A stretch of DNA of 34,598 nt from an uncultured Clostridia bacterium. Its GTDB lineage: Bacteria > Bacillota > Clostridia > TANB77 > CAG-508. Positions 1 to 7,263 of this stretch are shown here, piece by piece. How positions within the stretch are numbered: the stretch's first letter is position 1; the number at the start of each line of letters is the position of its first letter. Both the position numbers and the translations under genes were made by a program. The stretch covers positions 1 through 34,598 of the forward strand of contig CANQLM010000004.1 of assembly GCA_947624735.1 (NCBI GenBank), written 5' to 3'. Under the pieces are notes generated by a model, which was given only the letters and a program-made list of their open reading frames with translations, was not told where the DNA came from and did no database searches.

Positions 1-34
1 CTGAATCTGTGGAATGAACATGTAAATCATACAT
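1..34 (-). CDS. N-terminus of a probable PHP-domain protein (partial, runs off left edge)
   Basis: Minus strand from 34 reads ATG TAT GAT TTA CAT GTT CAT TCC ACA GAT TCA = MYDLHVHSTDS, matching the PHP-domain opening motif DLHxHS. Only 11 residues; no adjacent RBS. Confidence 0.4.
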   Translation of the reverse strand, partial: MYDLHVHSTDS

Positions 35-255
35 TTAAAATATTATTATTTATTTTTAATAAATAATTACTCCTTTTCATTCTTAATATAAATAGTTTTA
101 CTAATCATAATTATATAATAACTTTACATAATTTTCAATGTTTTTTATTAATTTTTTACAAATTTTGTAGAATTTATAATATTTTAAGCAACCATAAATT
201 TTTTTATTAGCTATATTTACTTGTTATACATATATATTTAATTATTTGTTTATAA

Positions 256-1962
256 TTACTGCAATAAAAAAACACCTTCATGGTGTCCTCCCTCTCCTGT
301 TGGATTATATAATGTAACTAAGACTACTACTTGCGGATTTTCAATTGGTGCAACTCCAATAAATGATGTAACATATTTTCCAGTATTTACTCCGTCTTCT
401 GAAGTACCTGTTTTTCCACCAATATTATAGCCTTCTACTTTGGCATTTTTACCTGTTCCTTCTGCAACAACAGTTTGCATCATACTTAATACATTTTTAG
501 ATGTTTCCTCTGATAATACCCTCTCTCCTGTTACTGGCTCTATTTCTGTTACTTTTGGATTTCCATTTTCATCTGTTTCACTACTACTTATTATTTTTTT
601 TACTAAATGTGGCTTTATATAAACTCCTTTATTTGCAATAGTAGAAAGCATTGTTGCCATTTGTATTGGTGTTACTTCAAATCTTTGTCCAAAAGCTATT
701 GTTCCAAGTTCTACTGGTCCTACTTTTTCTTCTTTTAAGAATATTGAACCCGCTTCTCCTGGAAGGTCTATTCCTGTTGTATTAAAAAATCCAAATTTTC
801 TCAAGTAGCTGTAATATTTTTTTACTCCTAACTTTTGTCCTAAACCTATAAATACTGGATTGCATGAATTCATTAATGCATCTCTTAAGCTCTCACTTCC
901 ATGCGGTCTATAATATCTCCAACATTTCATTTTTACACCCGCAACATCAATATATCCTACACAAGTAAATTCTCCTGCTTTATCAGTTGTTGTAATTCCT
1001 TCTTCTAATGCACTTGATGCAGTTACTAATTTAAATGTTGAACCCGGTTCGTATGTATCAGATATGGCTTTATTTCTCCATAATTGTTGCATTTGCTTTG
1101 ACTGTTCTTCTTTGGGTAAACTTTCATCTACTGCAAATGGCTCATTTAAATTATAATCTGGATATCCAGCTAAAGCTAATATATCTCCATTTTGCGGATT
1201 CATTATAATAATGTTTCCACCATCTGTGCACACATTGTCTATGCATGCTTCTTTTAAATGCTTTTCTGCTATTCCTTGTATTGTTGCATCTATTGTTAGA
1301 ACTAAACTATCTCCATTTACTGGTTTTATATATTCCTCACTTGTATCTTCTATTTGTCCTCCTGCTGCATCTGTTATTCTACTTATATAACCTTTAGTTC
1401 CTTTTAATATATCTTCATATTTTGCTTCAATCCCTGACAAGCCTTGATTATCACTACCGCAAAAGCCTATTATCTGCGATGCTAAGTTATTATATGGATA
1501 ATATCTTTTTGTATCTTCATCAATATTTACTCCTTGAACTATATTATTTTCTGAAAGCCAAGCTCTTAGTTCATTTGCTTTTTCATTTTCTACTTTACTT
1601 GCTATTGTTTCTATTGATGAACGTTTACTTACCTTTTTTAGAGTTTTTTCATAATCTAATTCAAATAATTCTGAAAGCTTTTGAGCTACTTTTTCTTTGT
1701 TTTCAATTATTGTTGGATTTACTGTTATAGTTTGTACTGTACTACTTATTGCTAATATCTTTTCTCCTGATGCATCATATATTGTTCCTCTTTGTGGATT
1801 TACTCCTCTATCTGAAGTTTGTTGCAAATATGCTTTTCTTTGCAATTCACTTCCTTCTACAAATTGCAAATATCCAATTCTAATAATTAAAAGAAATAAA
1901 GCTAATACTGTTAAAAGCATAGCATTTCTCATTCTCTTTTTTAATGACTTTTTTCCTACCAT
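256..1962 (-). CDS. Class B penicillin-binding protein, transpeptidase (SpoVD/PBP2-like)
   Basis: N-terminal TM, PBP dimer region (RGTIYDASGEKILA), SxxK (STFK), SxN (SCN), KTGT motifs. Confidence 0.93.
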   Translation of the reverse strand: MVGKKSLKKRMRNAMLLTVLALFLLIIRIGYLQFVEGSELQRKAYLQQTSDRGVNPQRGTIYDASGEKILAISSTVQTITVNPTIIENKEKVAQKLSELFELDYEKTLKKVSKRSSIETIASKVENEKANELRAWLSENNIVQGVNIDEDTKRYYPYNNLASQIIGFCGSDNQGLSGIEAKYEDILKGTKGYISRITDAAGGQIEDTSEEYIKPVNGDSLVLTIDATIQGIAEKHLKEACIDNVCTDGGNIIIMNPQNGDILALAGYPDYNLNEPFAVDESLPKEEQSKQMQQLWRNKAISDTYEPGSTFKLVTASSALEEGITTTDKAGEFTCVGYIDVAGVKMKCWRYYRPHGSESLRDALMNSCNPVFIGLGQKLGVKKYYSYLRKFGFFNTTGIDLPGEAGSIFLKEEKVGPVELGTIAFGQRFEVTPIQMATMLSTIANKGVYIKPHLVKKIISSSETDENGNPKVTEIEPVTGERVLSEETSKNVLSMMQTVVAEGTGKNAKVEGYNIGGKTGTSEDGVNTGKYVTSFIGVAPIENPQVVVLVTLYNPTGEGGHHEGVFLLQ

Positions 1963-2192
1963 TTTTTTACTTAAATAAATAGCTCTCTACTTATTTAATC
2001 TCCTTATATTAGATTTAGTTTTTAAGTTTCCTATAAACTCTAATATAAAGATTATTAGCTTTATTGTTATTTATGCAAAATATTAGCAGTAACTAATATT
2101 ACAATTATATTAAATTTTTTCACTTTATCTTTTATTTTTCGACATTTTGTGATAAAAATATTTTAATAGGTTACTTTGGGAGGCTAAAAATT

Positions 2193-2441
2193 ATGAATTT
2201 TAAAACTTGTATTCGTTGTGGATGCTTCTTTTCATCAGAAGATTTAGTTTGTCCTAATTGCAAAGCTAAGGATGAAATTGATAAAAATTCTATAAAACAG
2301 TATCTTGCAAATAATGATATTCCTGAAAATGCTGAAAGTCTTTCTTTTTATTCAGGGGTATCTGTTAAAAATATAAATAGATATTTACAAACAAAAGAAT
2401 TTTCTAATTTAAAAAATTCTTTTGATATAAAGGAACTTTAA
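2193..2441 (+). CDS. Small zinc-ribbon protein, resembles the YvyF/TIGR03826 flagellar-operon family
   Basis: CxxC...CxxC (CIRCGC...CPNC) followed by an HTH-like segment (ENAESLSFYSGVSVKNINRYL). RBS-like GGGAGG upstream. Only convincing plus-strand gene in the window. Confidence 0.7.
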   Translation: MNFKTCIRCGCFFSSEDLVCPNCKAKDEIDKNSIKQYLANNDIPENAESLSFYSGVSVKNINRYLQTKEFSNLKNSFDIKEL

Positions 2442-2456
2442 TTAAATAAGAACAAC

Positions 2457-2496
2457 AAAAAACTGGGTATCTTCTTTTTGAAGTATCCAGTTTTTT
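2457..2496. terminator. Bidirectional intrinsic terminator between convergent genes
   Basis: AAAAAACTGGGTATCTTC-ttttt-GAAGTATCCAGTTTTTT: hairpin with A/T tracts on both sides. Confidence 0.85.
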
Positions 2497-2989
2497 ATTC
2501 ACCTTTTAATGTTTTTAATAATTTTTGGAACCAACTTTCTTGTTCATTTTGAACAGTTGATGAAGTATGTGATTCTACATAATCTTTCTTTTGTAAGCTA
2601 ATATAAACTTTTTGATTATTATCTAATTTCTGCATTCCTAACTTTTCTTTTGCTGCTTGTTCTATATTGTTTATATTCATTCCTTGCTCAATACTAACTT
2701 TAAGCTGAGCATTTTGTTTTTGTAATTCTGATAAAGTGCTTTTTAGACTTTCTTTCTCTGTAAATCTTGAATTTATTAGTGCATATCTATAACTTATGGT
2801 TAATAGTACTACAAATGCTATTCCTATTTGTATGATATGTCTTATATTTTTCTTAGTCTCAATTATTTGAGCTCTTTTTACTTGTTTTCTTAATTCATCC
2901 CTAGTATTTACTGTTGTTTCACTCTTTTTTCTTTTAGGTAATTCTTTTTCTTTTCTAGGACTAGTTTCATATTCATAGTAATTAATCAT
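2495..2989 (-). CDS. FtsL-like cell division protein
   Basis: Basic N-terminus, one TM, short extracytoplasmic coiled coil (LKSTLSELQKQNAQLKVSIEQ...IEQAAKEKLGM); directly downstream of rsmH. Confidence 0.75.
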   Translation of the reverse strand: MINYYEYETSPRKEKELPKRKKSETTVNTRDELRKQVKRAQIIETKKNIRHIIQIGIAFVVLLTISYRYALINSRFTEKESLKSTLSELQKQNAQLKVSIEQGMNINNIEQAAKEKLGMQKLDNNQKVYISLQKKDYVESHTSSTVQNEQESWFQKLLKTLKGE

Positions 2990-3023
2990 AAGTTATCACC
3001 TCTTTTCTTTTAAATCTTTTGTT

Positions 3024-3971
3024 TTATTTTGCTATATTATCTTGTTTTTCTCTTCTTTCGAAAATTCTTAATTTAGCACTTTGTGCTCTAGAATTTATTT
3101 TTAATTCTTCTTCAGATGCTTCAATCGGTTTCTTATTTATAATTTTTCCAAAAGATTTATATCCACATATACAATATGGAAGGTCTTTTGGACAAGTGCA
3201 TTTTCCTTGTGCCTCAATGTAGGCATCTTTTACAGCTCTATCTTCTAATGAGTGAAATGTTATTATGCACAATCTTCCGCCTTCTTTAAGAAGTTGTATT
3301 GAATCTAAAACTGTATTATATAATGGTTTAATTTCGTTATTTACTTCAATTCTTATTGCTTGAAATGTTCTTTTTGCAGGATGTCCATCTTTTGCATAAG
3401 GTTTTGATTTTGCTATTATATCTGCTAGCATTTTAGTTGTTGTTATTTCTTGTTTTTTTCTATATTCACATATATTTCTTGCAATGGCTCTTGAAAATTT
3501 TTCTTCACCATATTCAAATATGATTTTTGCTAAGTTTTCCTCTGAATATTTATTTACAACATCTAAAGCAGAAAACTTTTGGCTCTTATCCATTCTCATA
3601 TCTAAAATGTTGTCGCTATTATAACTAAATCCTCTTTCCCTTTCGTCTAATTGGTAAGATGATACACCTAAGTCTAGCAATATGCCGTCTACTTTATCTA
3701 TATTTAACTCTTGTAAAATTTGCTTAATATCATCATGATTTCCATGTACTAATTTATAATTGGTATAAGGTTTTAAATTTTCTTTTGCTGCTTTTAATGC
3801 TTCTTCATCTCTGTCAATTCCTATAAGTAAGCCCTTTTCAGATAATTTTTCTATTATTTTTTTACTATGTCCTGCTCCACCTATTGTACCATCAACATAA
3901 ATACCATCTTGTTTTATGTTTAATCCTTCTATAGTTTCATTTAGTAATACAGGAATATGTTTAAATTCCAT
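3024..3971 (-). CDS. rsmH: 16S rRNA (cytosine(1402)-N(4))-methyltransferase RsmH
   Basis: FKHIPVLLNETIEGL, DGTIGGAGHS, DGILLDLGVSSYQLD, SLEDR motifs. Start placed at ATG 3971 with GAGG 5 nt upstream. Confidence 0.96.
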   Translation of the reverse strand: MEFKHIPVLLNETIEGLNIKQDGIYVDGTIGGAGHSKKIIEKLSEKGLLIGIDRDEEALKAAKENLKPYTNYKLVHGNHDDIKQILQELNIDKVDGILLDLGVSSYQLDERERGFSYNSDNILDMRMDKSQKFSALDVVNKYSEENLAKIIFEYGEEKFSRAIARNICEYRKKQEITTTKMLADIIAKSKPYAKDGHPAKRTFQAIRIEVNNEIKPLYNTVLDSIQLLKEGGRLCIITFHSLEDRAVKDAYIEAQGKCTCPKDLPYCICGYKSFGKIINKKPIEASEEELKINSRAQSAKLRIFERREKQDNIAK

Positions 3972-4061
3972 TTGCACCTCTTTTTAATATACTCTAAAAT
4001 ACTGCAAAATCGCTTAAATACTTGTATTTAAGCCTTTTATTACTGCAATTATAAAATTCTT

Positions 4062-4094
4062 TTAGTTGGCATATAACCAATATATGCCAACTAA
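4062..4094. terminator. Perfect 13-bp hairpin in mraZ-rsmH spacer (possible terminator/attenuator)
   Basis: TTAGTTGGCATAT-aaccaat-ATATGCCAACTAA, then GTTTTTT on the plus strand. Confidence 0.5.
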
Positions 4095-4220
4095 GTTTTT
4101 TCATTTGTTAAATTCTTTTGTATATTATAGAGTTCTTTAGTGAAATAGTTTTCTTTAGAAATTTACTACTTCATTTGTTCGAATTCTTATATTGTTTTAT
4201 TTTGTGGGTTTCTTATATTT

Positions 4221-4395
4221 TTATCTTTTGTAAAGTTTTTAGCTTCTATCTTTTGTAAAACCTTAAATTTTTATCTTTTGTGCCACTTTTATTTTATCTT
4301 TTGTTATGGATGCATAAATATCTTTAGTTTCTTTTTTTATTTTATCTTTTGTAAAATTTTATCTTTAGTAAATCTTATTTTTTGTCTTTTGTAAA
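4221..4395. repeat. Irregular array of ~7 copies of TTATCTTTTGTAAA
   Basis: Copies at about 4221, 4246, 4271, 4294, 4342, 4359 and 4382, allowing 0-3 mismatches. Confidence 0.7.
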
Positions 4396-4417
4396 GATTT
4401 ATATAAACTTTTGCAAG

Positions 4418-4858
4418 TTATATACCAAGCATTCCGAGATTTGCCATATTTTCTGCAATTTGGTCAGCTGAAAGATTTTCCTCACTATTATATTTTTTCC
4501 ATTTTTCCTTATCCCAGATTTCAATACGTGTTCCTACTCCAGTAATCATTACTTCCTTTTCTAGTCCTGCATATTCTCTTAAGTTGCTTGCTACTAGAAA
4601 TCTTCCTTGTTTATCAATCTCGCACTCTACTGCTCCTGATAAGAAAAATCTGACAAAGTCTCTCGCATTTTTATTGGTTAGTGGTAATGTTTTAAGTTTC
4701 TCTTCAAAGTTGTTCCATTCATTTTGTGAAAATCCAAATAAGCATCCATCTAGTCCTTTTGTTATTATAAACTTGTCGCCTATGTCTTCTCTAATTTTTG
4801 CTGGCATTATTAATCTGCCCTTAGCATCTAGAGAATGTTCATATTCTCCTATTAACAA
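4418..4858 (-). CDS. mraZ: Transcriptional regulator MraZ
   Basis: (M)[23 protein letters not shown]... is a canonical MraZ N-terminus. TTG start at 4858 preceded by AGGAGGTGAATCAAAG. The ORF-track extension to 4906 would translate through the RBS. Confidence 0.95.
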   Translation of the reverse strand: MLIGEYEHSLDAKGRLIMPAKIREDIGDKFIITKGLDGCLFGFSQNEWNNFEEKLKTLPLTNKNARDFVRFFLSGAVECEIDKQGRFLVASNLREYAGLEKEVMITGVGTRIEIWDKEKWKKYNSEENLSADQIAENMANLGMLGI

Positions 4859-4874
4859 CTTTGATTCACCTCCT

Positions 4875-4908
4875 ACCACTATCAACCACTTTGTACCACT
4901 TTTCACTT
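4875..4908 (-). promoter_or_regulatory. Candidate MraZ operator (three AGTGGT boxes, 10-bp period)
   Basis: Plus strand ACCACT at 4875-4880, 4885-4890, 4895-4900; a further CACTT at 4904. Confidence 0.75.
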
Positions 4909-4910
4909 AA

Positions 4911-4939
4911 ATTTTAATACAAGAAAAAAGAAAATGCAA
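4911..4939 (-). promoter_or_regulatory. Probable sigma-A promoter of mraZ
   Basis: Minus strand TTGCAT-17 nt-TAAAAT immediately upstream of the MraZ boxes. Confidence 0.65.
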
Positions 4940-4974
4940 TAGTTTTAATAAAAAAAATTTTTATTTTTTTATTA

Positions 4975-5144
4975 AAATCTAAAAAAAATTATAGTTTTGT
5001 GCCTTGTTGTCGCAACAAACCTAAAGGCTGTTGCTCCAGCTAACGCATATAGCTGTTGTTACGAAAACAAGTTTTCGACAACATCTTAATTCGCGCTTCG
5101 CTTGGTCGCTACGCGGCACTTTCACTATAATTTTTTTTAGATTT
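4975..5144. repeat. 170-bp MITE-like/structured element with perfect 21-bp terminal inverted repeats
   Basis: AAATCTAAAAAAAATTATAGT (4975-4995) vs ACTATAATTTTTTTTAGATTT (5124-5144); internal GTGCC/GGCAC pair and CGAAAACaaGTTTTCG hairpin. Confidence 0.7.
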
Positions 5145-5160
5145 AATTAAATAAAATAAA

Positions 5161-6129
5161 CTATTTTATTTTCTTTTTTTCAGCTCTATCGTACATTTCT
5201 TCTCTATTTTTTCTTCTATCTATTACATAAGTACTTCCATATATTGTTTTTGCTAAGTGTTTTACTGCAGCTCCCGCTTCTCCAATTTCTAGTGTATTTT
5301 TGAATCTGCCTTTTGCTACATCTACTACTCCTATAGATATTGATGTTAGTGGGTATTGTTCCATTATTCCTTTTCTGTTTTCAACTTCTAGATATCCTCT
5401 TTCAATATCTTCTTTATTAAAGAACTTATGTAACCCAGAGTCAAATTCTGCAATTATTCCCTGGCTTATTTTTTCATAGTCATCTCCTTCAGTTATTGCT
5501 ATAAAGTCATCTCCACCAATATGTCCAACAAAATTATTTTCATTTTGCTCACCTTTTAATATATTGTCTAGTATAACTTTAGCTGTATATTTTATTATTT
5601 CATCTCCATTTGAAAATCCATAAGTGTCATTGTAGGCTTTAAAATTATCCAAATCTATATAAAGCATTGCAAATTCTTTTTTATTTGCTAATCTCTTTTT
5701 CATTTCTGCTTGTATTTGTACATTTCCAGGAAGTCCTGTAAGAGGGCTTACCATTCTATTTGAATTTAAAAGTCTTAATATATTTTTTATATTATAATAT
5801 AGGATTTCTTTGTCTACTGGTTGTTCTAAATATAATTCTACTTCATTTTTTAATACATCTATTATATGTTTTGTATCTTTGTTAGATGAAACAATTATTA
5901 TTGGAGTAATTGAATTATCCTCATCACTTCTTACCATTTTACAATATTCAATAGTATCACCATTTAATTTGTCTTCATTTATGACTAAAATATCTGGTAT
6001 GTTTTTCAATACTAAATCAAATTGTTCTGGTAATATTTTTTTTATTTTCGTTCCTTTTTCTTGTTTAAATTCTAATTCTAGTTTTTCCTTTAGCTCGTTT
6101 TCAGTATCTACTACATAAATATATTTCAT
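5161..6129 (-). CDS. Receiver-like + GGDEF domain protein (putative diguanylate cyclase)
   Basis: LTGLPGN, YIDLDNFKAYNDTYGFSNGDE, GGDDF, SISIGV motifs; N-terminal ~120 aa resembles a response-regulator receiver. Confidence 0.85.
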   Translation of the reverse strand: MKYIYVVDTENELKEKLELEFKQEKGTKIKKILPEQFDLVLKNIPDILVINEDKLNGDTIEYCKMVRSDEDNSITPIIIVSSNKDTKHIIDVLKNEVELYLEQPVDKEILYYNIKNILRLLNSNRMVSPLTGLPGNVQIQAEMKKRLANKKEFAMLYIDLDNFKAYNDTYGFSNGDEIIKYTAKVILDNILKGEQNENNFVGHIGGDDFIAITEGDDYEKISQGIIAEFDSGLHKFFNKEDIERGYLEVENRKGIMEQYPLTSISIGVVDVAKGRFKNTLEIGEAGAAVKHLAKTIYGSTYVIDRRKNREEMYDRAEKKKIK

Positions 6130-6148
6130 TTATATATCCTTTCACAAA

Positions 6149-7135
6149 TTAGATTTCTGCTGTAATTTTATCTGTTGCTTTTAAACCATTTATATTAGTT
6201 ACTTCAATTTCTATAGTATGAGTTCCTTTTGTTATTGGTAATCTTGCTGTAACTTCCTTCATATTTAGTGGATTTTCTCCACTATCAGATTCCACACCAT
6301 CAACAGTCATTTTAATTCTACTTATACCTTGGTCATCTTTAGCAGTTAAAATTAGATACTCTTCATCTTTTGCAAGTGTAAATGTTGGTTTATTGTCTCC
6401 TATTACATTTTCTGTTCTTGTTTCTTTATTTCCTTCTTTATCTACCGCTGTAATAGTTAGTTTATTTTGTCCTTGTGCTACCTCAACACTTGTATTAATT
6501 TCTTTTAAATTATCTTCTACATCTACTCTTTTTGGTTCTTCTTCGTTCCATGCATATGTTATATATGACATTTGCATATCATCTGTTGCTTTAATATTTA
6601 ATTTTGTACCGCTTATTGCTACTTCTATAGTTGGTTTGCTTACATCTAAACTATCATATACATATTGTTTATAATAATAAGATTCACTGCCATAGTAATC
6701 AGTAACAGTCATATTAAGCATATTGTTTCCATTAGGAATTTGGATTACTGTTTCAAATGAAACTGTTCCATCTCCTTCTAATTCAACAGGTTCTCCATCG
6801 TTCCACTTATATACAAACTTTTTAATTGGATATCCAGATTGTATTGTTATTGTTGCTTCTTTTCCAGCTTGTACTTGAGATACTTGTACATTATCTTCTA
6901 ATTTTTCTCTATTAGATATTAATGCATAAGTTGATTGCCCTATTAATACAATTCCAAAAATAATTAAGCATATACAAAATATTCTAACTACTTTGGCTAA
7001 GTCAGCTTTATTGCTTGTTACGTTTGCTCTTTTTATTGATTCAAGTTTTGGTTCTTGTTTTTGTTTAACTATTGGTTCGTTTATTTGTGGTTGTCCATTT
7101 TGTGGATTCTCACCCATTGATAATATTTGATTCAT
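6149..7135 (-). CDS. Single-pass membrane protein with tandem Ig-like extracellular domains
   Basis: Cytoplasmic N-terminus, one TM (VVRIFCICLIIFGIVLIGQSTYAL), then repeated beta-rich segments (PTIEVAISGTKLNIKATD / PTFTLAKDEEYLILTAKDDQG). Confidence 0.6.
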   Translation of the reverse strand: MNQILSMGENPQNGQPQINEPIVKQKQEPKLESIKRANVTSNKADLAKVVRIFCICLIIFGIVLIGQSTYALISNREKLEDNVQVSQVQAGKEATITIQSGYPIKKFVYKWNDGEPVELEGDGTVSFETVIQIPNGNNMLNMTVTDYYGSESYYYKQYVYDSLDVSKPTIEVAISGTKLNIKATDDMQMSYITYAWNEEEPKRVDVEDNLKEINTSVEVAQGQNKLTITAVDKEGNKETRTENVIGDNKPTFTLAKDEEYLILTAKDDQGISRIKMTVDGVESDSGENPLNMKEVTARLPITKGTHTIEIEVTNINGLKATDKITAEI

Positions 7136-7204
7136 TTTTTCTCCTCTTCAGTTTTATTTTAATTGCATTATAGCATACCGTTTTTTCAAAGTAAACAATT
7201 ATTA

Positions 7205-7243
7205 AAAAATAGATATGCATTTTTATACATATCTATTTTTCCC
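7205..7243 (-). terminator. Intrinsic terminator of the 1272-aa surface protein gene
   Basis: AAAAATAGATATG...CATATCTATTTTT just downstream of the stop. Confidence 0.75.
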
Positions 7244-7263
7244 TATTTATTGGTCTTTTATTA

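Noticed and set aside
4221-4395. Possible CRISPR array
   Set aside because: Repeat unit is only ~14 bp, degenerate and irregularly spaced (17-48 bp), with no cas genes nearby.
4948-4975. Poly-A/poly-T palindrome next to the 170-bp element as part of the element
   Set aside because: Too low in complexity to assign beyond the exact 21-bp inverted repeats.
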